From assembly GCA_031259095.1 (NCBI GenBank), contig JAIRLW010000018.1, positions 1 through 11,523 of the forward strand: a stretch of DNA of 11,523 nucleotides. Direction: 5' to 3'. Made by a program: the position numbers and the translations under genes. Of this stretch, positions 5,179 through 11,523 are shown piece after piece. Below the pieces are notes generated by a model. The model had not been told where the DNA came from and made no database searches. It saw only the letters and a program-made list of their open reading frames with translations. This DNA is from Planctomycetaceae bacterium. Lineage in GTDB: Bacteria > Planctomycetota > Planctomycetia > Pirellulales > Thermoguttaceae. Positions within the stretch are counted from its first letter, which is position 1; the number at the start of each line of letters is the position of its first letter.

Positions 5179-6225
5179 ATGAATTATTTGTTACGTTTAT
5201 TTTTTATTATTGGTTTTGGAATATTCGGAGTTGCTGGAATTTCCAGAGTCAACGCAAATTCAAACCGTGTCTGGCAGACAACAATTAGTGTTCAATGGCG
5301 TGAAACGCCGCTTGGCAAATCGTTACAACGTTTGGCGGAAACACAGAAAATCGGACTCTTAATCGACCGACGTTTAGATCCGTCAACTCCGCTCCATTTC
5401 GAATCAACCGGACAACCATTAGGAAAAATGTTGCAACAATTAGCGTTATCGCTTGGTCAAGGTTGTGTTTTATTCGAAACAACCGTTTATTTGGGACCTA
5501 AAAATACAGCGGAAATGTTACCGGTTTTACTTGCGGAACAACAGAATCGGCTCGAAAAATTAACGCCGCGACGTGCCGCAATTTTCCGCCGCAAAATCTC
5601 TCTCAATATTCCTTTTCTTTCCGAACCCAAAAAAATTCTACAAAAATTATCGTTGCAAAATAATTTCCGCTGGAAAAATCTTGAAATTCTGCCGCATGAT
5701 TTATGGAACGAAAAATCGCTCGACAATCTTTCACTCAATGAATTACTAACGATTTTGCTGATTGGTTTTGAAATGACTTTTGAAATTGAAGATGATGGCG
5801 AAACGTTGAGGATACTTCCGTTATCGCAACGGCAATCACTGCCGCGTTCAACGGCAACTATTGAAATTCCGTCTAAAAAAACGGAACAAAATATTTTGGA
5901 TATTCAGAAACAAAAAAATCAGGAAATTCAAAAAGGACAAAATACACAAAATATAAAAAATGTACCCCAACTTCCGCTTGCCCAACGGCGTTTTACGCTT
6001 AACGTGGAAAACCAACGTCTCGATATATTGTTACAATCGTTAGCGGAACGGCTCAATATGAAATTGGAACTTGATGAAAAATCGTTTGCCGCTAAAAGTG
6101 TCAAACCGGACAGCCGGGTTTCTTTTGAAGTAAAAAACGCAACAATTTCTCAATTATTCCGTGCAATGCTCCATCCATTGAAATTGGATTTTCAAATTAA
6201 AGAGAAAACTATCCGCGTTTGGTAA
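5179..6225 (+). CDS. Secreted protein with three STN-like (secretin/TonB N-terminal) modules
   Basis: The 348-residue protein begins with a membrane or signal segment (residues 4-20) and a likely cleavage after A26 (VNANS). I read three copies of an STN-like fold. Module 1 is about 35-107 (ISVQWRETPLGKSLQRLAE ... VYLGP). Module 2 is about 141-215 (LNIPFLSEPKKILQKLS ... LRILPL). Module 3 is about 272-348 (FTLNVENQRLDILLQSLAE ... KTIRVW). Each has an opening strand, a helix with LxxLA, a strand, a second helix with spaced Leu, and a closing strand. A Gln/Lys-rich linker (about 232-268) separates modules 2 and 3. In secretins and TonB receptors such modules sit in the periplasm before a barrel; here no barrel follows, so this is a stand-alone periplasmic protein of unknown partner. 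No Shine-Dalgarno. The stop is followed by T12 and (GT)4. Confidence 0.7.
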   Translation: MNYLLRLFFIIGFGIFGVAGISRVNANSNRVWQTTISVQWRETPLGKSLQRLAETQKIGLLIDRRLDPSTPLHFESTGQPLGKMLQQLALSLGQGCVLFETTVYLGPKNTAEMLPVLLAEQQNRLEKLTPRRAAIFRRKISLNIPFLSEPKKILQKLSLQNNFRWKNLEILPHDLWNEKSLDNLSLNELLTILLIGFEMTFEIEDDGETLRILPLSQRQSLPRSTATIEIPSKKTEQNILDIQKQKNQEIQKGQNTQNIKNVPQLPLAQRRFTLNVENQRLDILLQSLAERLNMKLELDEKSFAAKSVKPDSRVSFEVKNATISQLFRAMLHPLKLDFQIKEKTIRVW

Positions 6226-6329
6226 TTTTTTTTTTTTGTGTGTGTAACTTTCTGTTTTTATTAACTCCAGAATACACGGAAAAAAGACGTCCGCAGATTT
6301 TCGCAAATTGTTTTTAAATTATTTTTCTT

Positions 6330-6404
6330 TTCACCACGAAAAACACGAATGTTCACGAAAGGATTGGAAAATAATTTTCATATTCTTTCGTGTATTTCGT
6401 AGTT
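6330..6404. repeat. Dispersed ACGAAAAACACGAA repeat, right copy with partial hairpin
   Basis: 6330-6362 is the inverted partner of 5115-5147. Together with 6381-6404 (CTTTCGTGTATTTCGTAG) it forms an imperfect palindrome around an AT-rich centre. Just before it, 6290-6310 holds a CGCAGATTTTCGCAAATTG motif of a second repeat type related to 11190-11229. The 514-nt spacer 6226-6739 contains only such repeats and no supportable gene. Confidence 0.65.
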
Positions 6405-6512
6405 ATACCACACGCATTCATAATAATTATGTTTCGTCAAGTATGAATATCGTTAATATTTCATTGTTTTTTTATGCAACAATAAGTTCGTTTGAATTGC
6501 GTATTGAATTTT

Positions 6513-6542
6513 CCCGTCTCGTTGGGGACGATCTATTGGCAG
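6513..6542 (-). repeat. Palindromic unit 1 (minus orientation)
   Basis: CGTCTC-GTTG-GGGACG forms a 6-bp stem with one G-U pair (from 6516), followed by ATCTATTGG. Read on the minus strand it has the layout of units 3 and 4: a TGCCAAT-type box, then GTCCC, a short loop and the complementary arm. The most diverged of the four units. Confidence 0.5.
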
Positions 6543-6565
6543 AAAAAATGTAATAAAAATAATCC

Positions 6566-6592
6566 GTGTCCTGTAGGGAGACCATGTTGGTA
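6566..6592 (-). repeat. Palindromic unit 2 (minus orientation)
   Basis: The reverse complement begins TACCAACATGGTCTCCCTA, the same box plus CCC stem as units 3 and 4. Its ATGTTGGT (6584-6591) is the exact inverse of ACCAACAT in unit 3 (6618-6625), so units 2 and 3 form a larger head-to-head hairpin. Confidence 0.6.
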
Positions 6593-6616
6593 AAAATAAT
6601 ATTTGAATCTAGTTTT

Positions 6617-6643
6617 CACCAACATTTCGTCCCTACGGGACGA
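6617..6643 (+). repeat. Palindromic unit 3 (plus orientation)
   Basis: The box CACCAACATT is followed by the perfect 7-bp stem TCGTCCC (6627-6633) and GGGACGA (6637-6643) around TAC. Mirror partner of unit 2. Confidence 0.7.
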
Positions 6644-6665
6644 GTGATTGGGGTAACATCGTTTT

Positions 6666-6729
6666 CTACCAACATCTTGTCCCTAGCGGGACAGAAATAC
6701 AAAAATAATTTTTATGACGGCAAAAGGTA
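6666..6729 (+). repeat. 64-bp dispersed palindromic element, copy A (unit 4)
   Basis: CTACCAACATCTTGTCCCTA opens the element. The stem TGTCCC (6678-6683) and GGGACA (6688-6693) closes around TAGC, and a conserved AT-rich tail runs to 6729. It matches 9499-9562 at 59 of 64 positions, same orientation, no gaps. It ends 10 nt beyond the stop codon of the minus-strand barrel gene. Confidence 0.85.
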
Positions 6730-6739
6730 TAAAAATCAA

Positions 6740-7909
6740 TTAGAACGATGTTCGGATTCGGATAAAAACACAATCTGCCGGATGAATATTGTAACCGATA
6801 CGGTCTAATTCATATTTGCGTTCAAACATGTATCCGAACTCAAAACCGAGCGTCATACCGGAAGCACAACGCCGTTCATATCCGAGTAACAATTTCAGGT
6901 CGCGGTACTCAATACTGTCGGCGATGCGTTGATTTTCGTAACCCCATGAGCCGCCGCCTAATTCAAACGCGGCATAAACCCAATCCGAACTCTCATCGCT
7001 CGCCGCCGAACCAAACCAATAAACTCGTTCCGCAATCCGAATGCGCGGAAAGACCAACTCAACACTGATTTCTTCTTGCGGAGTCCAAATCAAACCCGCC
7101 ATCGGCAACCAGTTGTAATCGTCCTTCCGATCCAGATAAACCACGCCTAAAATCACCTTCAAACGCGGATTGCAATTCCAAACGGTTGCAATATGAGCCG
7201 GAAATCGTAACGCCTTACTCCCTTCAACCTTGAAATCGCCGCTGTATTGGACGGCAACTCCTAAATCAAATGTCCATTTATTGCGAACAACCGGTTTAAT
7301 CCAACGGAAATCAAATCCGGTAGTGTATAAAGCTTTATTTGTTGCGATAGAACTGATTTTCGGATCAAAAAAAGTGGTCTGAAACGACGGCGTTATGATT
7401 AACGGCGAATCCGGCGTTGTTAACGGTAACGCAAACATCGCCGAAAGATCAAGTTGCGTGACGCCAAGACCTTTACGACCGCCACTGTTCGGCGCCCAAA
7501 GAGCATTGAAATTCGCCTTCTGAAACATACCTGTACGTTTTCCATTCGGAATCCGTGAAAGATAAAGTTCTCCTGCGGTTTCAGGCGTTGACGTGAATGT
7601 TGAATCAAATGCTTCCTCGTCCAATAAATTCGGTAACAATGTTCCCGCCGGAAATATTGACGATAGCGACGACGTTGTTGAAGTTGTTGAGGTTGTTGAC
7701 GGCAACGCGGACGGCAAACCGGTGTAGGTTTCCGTGTAGGTTTTACCGGGAATCACGTAAGATTCTCCGGTAACCGCGTTGGTTCCCAAACCCGGATACG
7801 GATTGATCGTCTCCGCCGGAAGCGACCCCGACGGAAGGTACACTGTTTCAGAAACAGCAACTTCGTAACTGAAATGAATCAAAATTATTAAAACAATAAA
7901 ACGGAACAT
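6740..7909 (-). CDS. Outer-membrane beta-barrel protein, paralogue 1
   Basis: The 389-residue protein has a signal peptide (about 1-20, ending AVSE), then a low-complexity linker with an STTSTTSTTSS stretch (71-82). From about 130 to the end there are alternating hydrophobic/polar strands with many Trp, Tyr and Gly and a terminal Phe (IRIRTSF), the usual mark recognised by the Bam machinery. It aligns by eye with its upstream neighbour in VIYLDR/VVYLDR, GLIWTPQEEISVELVFP, GGGSW and a DIRIG/DLKLL strand. I do not recognise a named family with certainty; it resembles planctomycete-type uncharacterised barrel proteins. It may be co-transcribed with the gene at 7987-9255, 77 nt upstream. The 3' end abuts palindromic element copy A. 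Confidence 0.75.
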   Translation of the reverse strand: MFRFIVLIILIHFSYEVAVSETVYLPSGSLPAETINPYPGLGTNAVTGESYVIPGKTYTETYTGLPSALPSTTSTTSTTSSLSSIFPAGTLLPNLLDEEAFDSTFTSTPETAGELYLSRIPNGKRTGMFQKANFNALWAPNSGGRKGLGVTQLDLSAMFALPLTTPDSPLIITPSFQTTFFDPKISSIATNKALYTTGFDFRWIKPVVRNKWTFDLGVAVQYSGDFKVEGSKALRFPAHIATVWNCNPRLKVILGVVYLDRKDDYNWLPMAGLIWTPQEEISVELVFPRIRIAERVYWFGSAASDESSDWVYAAFELGGGSWGYENQRIADSIEYRDLKLLLGYERRCASGMTLGFEFGYMFERKYELDRIGYNIHPADCVFIRIRTSF

Positions 7910-7930
7910 GGAGAAAGGTGCGGTTTGGGG

Positions 7931-7958
7931 TTTGTGATTTGTGATTTGTGATTTGTGA
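7931..7958. repeat. Heptanucleotide microsatellite TTTGTGA x4
   Basis: Four perfect tandem copies of TTTGTGA lie in the 77-nt spacer between the two barrel genes. The array starts 22 bp upstream of the ATG of the downstream gene. A 7-bp unit changes spacing or leader length in out-of-frame steps, so copy-number change could alter expression. Confidence 0.9.
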
Positions 7959-7986
7959 TTTTAGGTTACAAATGATACGTCCCCAA

Positions 7987-9255
7987 TCAAAAAATGAATC
8001 CTGTTTTCAAATAAAGAACGCTTGGCGGTTCCGCCCATTTATGGTTACGTGAATACAGTTCCCTCGCGAAACTTCCGCCGAACTCCAGATAACCGCCGAT
8101 ACGGGTTAATGTTTCAAATTCAAGTCCGACGCCGATTCGGATATCGTTGTAATCGGTTTGCCCGATTCGGTCGATACTCCAACTTCCGCCGCCATAATCG
8201 CCTTGAAGATAACCCCACCATTCGGCGTTACCGCTATTCCATAACCGTTTCGAAATTTTTGGATTCGGGAACACCAATTTGAGTACCAAATCATCGCGCG
8301 GACTCCAAATGATTCCGCCGGTCGGCATGATTTTGTTACGCACCCGATCCAAATAGATCACTCCGCCGGAAATCTGAACATTCGGCGACACATTGAACAT
8401 TCCCTCAATCCGTCCCTGATAACGGAACGCTTCCGACGACAGATGTTTGAAATCGGAAAATAAACCAAACCGAAACCAGGCGTTCAGCGAAAAAATTTCA
8501 TTGAATTGCGGTTGCATTCCGAAATCGACAAACGCGCCAAAACCATTCGGCGGCATGTCCGGCGGTCCCACCGGTCCTTCCCACCAAACAAGATTGGCTC
8601 CCGGCGCAACATAAAAAAATCCTGTTCCCGAACCATAAGTCGGAATAAACCGGCATGGAATACCTAATTGCATTCGCATATCGACTTCGTTCATTCCCAA
8701 TGAATCCGATTTATTTCCGCCCGGCAAAAAAGTGTAATCGAATCGGGTTGCCTCCCGAAACCGACGCATCGCCGCATAAGTTTCCGGTACAAATCGTTCA
8801 AAATTACCCGAATAGATTCCAGAGTTACCGGTGTAACTGGAACTGCCGTTGTAGGAAATAGAATCGAAAAGCGACGAACCTGTGGACGAATAAGGTGTGG
8901 CGTACGGATCAAAGGGCTGAAGCGATAACAACGAACCAGCAGGAACAACCGACGGAGTAGTGACAACCGGTGGAGCCGGAGTAATGGAGGTGTTCGGCGT
9001 GATGGGGGAAATAGGGGAAATAGTTCCGGCTGAGGTGTTTTGGGCAACCAAAAGCGGACTGTAACTGTTCGGATTAAAATTAAGGACAATCCCATTTTGG
9101 GTCGAACCTTGATTGACTGAACCATAACCAATAGAACCGTAAGAACTGGTTCGACTATTGAAAAGTTGTGCGCTGCTGTATTGTGCCTGACCTGAACCGG
9201 TAAGGAACAAAAAGGATACCACAACAAAAAGAATAAATTTCGAGTTTGGTCTCAT
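7987..9255 (-). CDS. Outer-membrane beta-barrel protein, paralogue 2
   Basis: The 422-residue protein has a signal peptide (about 1-25, SGQAQ), then a long Ser/Thr/Pro/Asn-rich, low-complexity region (about 26-160, including TISPISPITPNTSITPAPP). The predicted barrel runs from about 168 to 422 and ends in LYLKTGFIF, a terminal aromatic as in Bam substrates. Strand motifs shared with the downstream paralogue are VIYLDRVRNKIMPTGGIIWS, LVLKLVFPNPKIS, YGGGSW and DIRIGVGLEFE. The N-terminal halves differ much more than the barrels, suggesting duplication followed by linker divergence. No enzyme motif is seen; a porin-like or surface-structural role is only a guess. No Shine-Dalgarno precedes the ATG. 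Confidence 0.75.
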   Translation of the reverse strand: MRPNSKFILFVVVSFLFLTGSGQAQYSSAQLFNSRTSSYGSIGYGSVNQGSTQNGIVLNFNPNSYSPLLVAQNTSAGTISPISPITPNTSITPAPPVVTTPSVVPAGSLLSLQPFDPYATPYSSTGSSLFDSISYNGSSSYTGNSGIYSGNFERFVPETYAAMRRFREATRFDYTFLPGGNKSDSLGMNEVDMRMQLGIPCRFIPTYGSGTGFFYVAPGANLVWWEGPVGPPDMPPNGFGAFVDFGMQPQFNEIFSLNAWFRFGLFSDFKHLSSEAFRYQGRIEGMFNVSPNVQISGGVIYLDRVRNKIMPTGGIIWSPRDDLVLKLVFPNPKISKRLWNSGNAEWWGYLQGDYGGGSWSIDRIGQTDYNDIRIGVGLEFETLTRIGGYLEFGGSFARELYSRNHKWAEPPSVLYLKTGFIF

Positions 9256-9283
9256 TGAATGTTATACGCACATTCCATCAGGA

Positions 9284-9311
9284 ATCGTATTATGTTTTCA
9301 GATCGTTTCAA
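9284..9311 (-). promoter_or_regulatory. Weak candidate promoter of the barrel gene pair
   Basis: On the minus strand TTGAAA (9311-9306), 16 bp, then TACGAT (9289-9284), about 29 bp before the ATG at 9255. A second weak pair (TTGAAA, 16 bp, TATTAC) lies slightly upstream. The AT-rich setting makes chance matches likely. Confidence 0.3.
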
Positions 9312-9498
9312 TTCATTTTGATTCGAACTTTTGTAATACGGGAATTACAATATTTTTCAATTTAAGTCAAGATGAATTTCTACAAATTCTTCAATAAAGA
9401 GTCAAATGAGAGATAATTTAACAACCTATTTTACCCAAACTCCCTCGTTTAGAAAAAATCACGCGAAAAGTCCGCCTACCACTAATGGGACAAATAGG

Positions 9499-9562
9499 CT
9501 ACCAGCATCTTGTCCCTAGCGGGACAGAAATATAAAAATAATTTTTACGACTGCAAAAAGTA
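9499..9562 (+). repeat. 64-bp dispersed palindromic element, copy B
   Basis: This matches copy A (6666-6729) at 59 of 64 positions with no gaps, including the stem TGTCCC-TAGC-GGGACA and the AT-rich tail. It lies 55 nt beyond the stop of the Lgt-type gene. Just upstream, 9463-9478 (GAAAAGTCCGCCTACC) resembles 2607-2622 with one inserted base, a possible second dispersed motif. The remainder of the 362-nt spacer 9256-9617 shows no gene. Confidence 0.85.
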
Positions 9563-9617
9563 GGGATTAATTGTTGTAAAACACAATATTCATACTCAAC
9601 TATCCACCTCTATATTT

Positions 9618-11003
9618 TTATTTGCGGTGATGGTACAGAAAAGCAAATAGAATAATTCCCGACACGAAAACTAGAATCGAGATATTTTGAGAAACGGTTA
9701 TTCCGGTTCCGAGAAAAGAATTTTCATCGGTTCGGATGACTTCCAGCATAAATCTTGCCGTAGAATATAAAATCAAAAACGCCGCAAACACTAAACCGTC
9801 GCGGTTGCGGAACAAATTAAGCCGACCAAGTATCAACAGAATAACACAGAGCGCTGCCGCCGTCAAAGAACTATAAATCTGCGTCGGATGTACCGGTAAC
9901 ACGGTTGACGACATTGGAGTTACAAAATAAGGAGTTGTTGCTGTTTTCATCGAATCGGCATAAATATCGAAACGAATTTTTTCGTCGGGCGACATTTTTT
10001 GCAGATACGCAATACATTCAAAGACGTCGCGCCATGTTCCCGATTCCTGTTTTTGGCAACACCCGAATCTGTTTGAAGGGTGATGATGCATTACCTGTCG
10101 TGAACCAATGTTCCACGCAAGCGATTGACCGTCGATGATTCCGACAATGCCGCGAAGTAACATATTGGGTTTGAGACCGGCACGCTCGGCGTCGCTTTTC
10201 GGTTGAACCTCTTTGACGGCAAGAAACAACGTGCCATCGATAGATTGTTCGGTAAATTTCAGTCCGCAGTAAAATGTTTGACCGTGTTCGATTTGGTGAA
10301 GATGCGCCGGACTTCCTTCAGGAAACACAATTCCCCATGCAACATCCGTCACTCCACCGTAACAACAACCGTTCAGCAAACAACCAATCCGACCAATAGA
10401 AATTCCTAACATCATCGCTGGCGCCATTAAATCAAGTGTTGACAGAACCGGCATTTTGTTACGAATCATAAAAATAAGCGAACCCAACATTCCGCCGAAA
10501 ATCGAACCATAAACCACTAAACCGCCATTGGCAATATTCAAAAGATTATACAGTGTTGTAACCAATTGAAGTTGACCGTTTTCGTACTGCACCATGTCCT
10601 GCCAGTATTCGGTAACATAAAAAATGCGTGCGCCGAGGATGCCGCCAAGAACCGCCCAAAGACAAAGTGAAAAAATTAATTCCGAAGGAATTTGTTTCCG
10701 TTTTGCCAGCCGTAACACCAGACACAACGCGGAAAGTATCGCCGCCAACAAACAAACGCCATAACCGCGAATAGGAATACCAAGACCCGGTTCCATTATT
10801 TTCGGAATAACAATCAGAATCGTACCAACAACAACCCCAAGTGCAACATAATTCCCGATTTCTTCATCTAATTTGTATGTGATAGCAAACCGCCGGATTG
10901 ATGCTGTCAAAACAATAATAACAAGCAGGCAATTCGCTAAACCGAAACCAAAAATCGGAATTCCAAAAATTTCCGGAGGAATATAAAATAATGTCTGACA
11001 CAT
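9618..11003 (-). CDS. lgt: Prolipoprotein diacylglyceryl transferase family protein with PDZ-like insert
   Basis: Lgt moves diacylglycerol from phosphatidylglycerol to the lipobox Cys of prelipoproteins in the inner membrane. This version is 461 residues; usual Lgt is 260-300. Lgt landmarks in order: IRGYGVCLLAAIL (78-90), GARIFYVTEYW (124-134), GGLVVYGSIFGG (160-171), the signature GRIGCLLNGCCYGG (204-217), VHPTQIYSSL (371-380) and RFMLEVIRTDE (417-427). Extra parts are an additional N-terminal membrane segment (about 12-72), whose GIPIFGFG resembles the later GIPIRGYG, and a soluble insert (about 240-365) between the signature and VHPTQ. The insert contains VKEVQPKSDAERAGLKPNML, typical of a PDZ domain. 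The CC in the signature is as in the broader Lgt-like group; substrate preference cannot be read. I recall similar long, PDZ-bearing Lgt proteins in planctomycetes. Confidence 0.88.
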   Translation of the reverse strand: MCQTLFYIPPEIFGIPIFGFGLANCLLVIIVLTASIRRFAITYKLDEEIGNYVALGVVVGTILIVIPKIMEPGLGIPIRGYGVCLLAAILSALCLVLRLAKRKQIPSELIFSLCLWAVLGGILGARIFYVTEYWQDMVQYENGQLQLVTTLYNLLNIANGGLVVYGSIFGGMLGSLIFMIRNKMPVLSTLDLMAPAMMLGISIGRIGCLLNGCCYGGVTDVAWGIVFPEGSPAHLHQIEHGQTFYCGLKFTEQSIDGTLFLAVKEVQPKSDAERAGLKPNMLLRGIVGIIDGQSLAWNIGSRQVMHHHPSNRFGCCQKQESGTWRDVFECIAYLQKMSPDEKIRFDIYADSMKTATTPYFVTPMSSTVLPVHPTQIYSSLTAAALCVILLILGRLNLFRNRDGLVFAAFLILYSTARFMLEVIRTDENSFLGTGITVSQNISILVFVSGIILFAFLYHHRK

Positions 11004-11123
11004 GCAGAATACCCCAATTCGTCAACCAAAACAAATAAGAACACAACAAAAAGCATCGAACAATAATAACAAAATTTCAAATTCAATACAAGACCACTCA
11101 GACCGCTCAATATAAAAGACAAA

Positions 11124-11229
11124 GTACGCAGATAACACCGATTATCAAGAGGACCACAGATTGTTTTTTTAGTGGTTCATTTTTTTCTAATCTGCGCAAA
11201 TTTGTGTTTTATTTGCGTTGTCTGCGTGC
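11124..11229. repeat. Imperfect inverted repeat of the ACGCAGATAACAC type
   Basis: Arm GTACGCAGATAACAC (11124-11138) faces GCGTTGTCTGCGTGC (11215-11229), 12 of 15 matching as reverse complement. A small ACCAC/GTGGT stem lies inside. AATCTGCGCAAATTTG nearby resembles 6290-6310. It lies in the 300-nt spacer 11004-11303, where I see no gene. Confidence 0.55.
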
Positions 11230-11303
11230 TATTGGCTCTTGGAAATCTTTAAAAATATCATTTGCCCAAAAATTTTTAATTATTTTGTAATAGATCAGTG
11301 GAA

Positions 11304-11498
11304 TTATTGTTTGAGGTTAAAAAAGTATTTGCCCTGAAGGGGCGGCGTCTTTGTCCCTAAAGTCCCTTGATCTAAGGGACCATTGGGAGACGAAACCCTC
11401 CAAGACGGCGTCGGACGGTTCAAAAGGAGCAACCAATCCTTCGCCGTCAAAATCTGATCCGCACGCGGACCAGGAAGCCAATCTGATCTGTTAGGCAT
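11304..11498 (-). pseudogene. 5' remnant of an uncharacterised gene (NRSDWLPGPRADQ start), truncated
   Basis: The ORF begins ATG at 11498 with a partial Shine-Dalgarno (AAGGA) about 7 nt upstream. It encodes 64 residues. The first 28 (MPNRSDWLPGPRADQILTAK, then DWLLLLNR) look like a genuine protein start; I recall longer uncharacterised proteins in gut-associated bacteria opening this way, but cannot verify that here. After about residue 28 the frame runs into Pro/Gly/Ser-rich sequence that coincides with palindromic repeats (11331-11395), so the original 3' part seems lost, possibly replaced by a repeat insertion. A weak GC hairpin with a distant T-tract (11317-11343, minus strand) could end the transcript. 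A short intact gene cannot be ruled out. Confidence 0.4.
11362..11380. repeat. Perfect 7-bp hairpin GTCCCTT/AAGGGAC within a repeat
   Basis: GTCCCTT (11362-11368) and AAGGGAC (11374-11380) flank GATCT. A third TTGTCCCTA lies at 11351-11359 and could pair with the same GGGAC, giving alternative folds. The GTCCC/GGGAC theme is shared with the 64-bp element, so this may be a related repeat. Confidence 0.6.
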
Positions 11499-11523
11499 AA
11501 ATCATTCCTTTGTTGTAAAATTT

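Noticed and set aside
6226..6245. T12 run followed by (GT)4 as a terminator of the STN gene
   Set aside because: No stable GC stem precedes the T-run, so it is not a standard intrinsic terminator; rather a homopolymer and dinucleotide tract.
6513..6729. Possible CRISPR array
   Set aside because: Only four diverged units, in both orientations, with irregular spacing and a hairpin core; no leader or cas gene.
6308..6808. Two plus-strand ORFs of about 80 codons after the STN gene
   Set aside because: They are made of dispersed repeats and palindromic units (for example the TNILSLAGQKYK reading of the 64-bp element) and the second overlaps the 3' end of the barrel gene.

Overview
The window looks like a low-GC member of the Planctomycetota, of the kind often found as gut or host-associated genomes. 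This is inferred from gene architecture, not from a database search. The pointers are: ATP synthase c and b subunits that both carry an extra N-terminal hydrophobic, signal-like segment; a prolipoprotein diacylglyceryl transferase with a PDZ-like insert; STN-domain periplasmic proteins; AT-rich spacers full of short dispersed repeats; and an almost complete lack of Shine-Dalgarno sequences.

Left part (1-4343, all minus strand): the F0 end of an ATP synthase operon. In transcription order it holds a small AtpZ/AtpI-type membrane protein, atpB (a), atpE (c), an Rpn-family PD-(D/E)XK nuclease/transposase-like gene, atpF (b) and atpH (delta, running off the left edge). The F1 genes would be expected further left. 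A near-consensus sigma70 promoter (TTGACA, 17 bp, TACAAT) lies only about 11 nt from the first start codon. atpE alone has a strong Shine-Dalgarno. The Rpn gene sits in the same orientation between atpE and atpF, so it probably rides on the operon transcript.

Middle (4344-5178, plus strand): a divergently transcribed tRNA-Pro(GGG) with its own promoter and intrinsic terminator. It is followed by a second near-consensus promoter leading into 10-bp-periodic repeats and a 28-codon ORF that resembles the start of a cold-shock domain.

Centre (5179-6225, plus strand): a secreted protein made of three STN-like modules with no secretin barrel.

Right half (6226-11523, mostly minus strand): a repeat-rich spacer with four palindromic units in mirrored orientation; two paralogous tandem outer-membrane beta-barrel proteins, each a signal peptide, a low-complexity linker and a barrel ending in Phe, separated by a TTTGTGA x4 microsatellite; another spacer with a 64-bp copy of the palindromic element; an Lgt-family enzyme with the PDZ-like insert; and a truncated gene remnant followed by hairpin repeats at the right edge.

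Taken together this is mostly envelope and energy biology: proton-driven ATP synthesis, lipoprotein maturation and outer-membrane proteins, set in an unusually repeat-dense background. I see no phage, CRISPR or obvious defence island. The most unusual points are the nuclease gene inside the atp operon, the helically phased 10-bp repeat arrays and the mirrored palindromic units.
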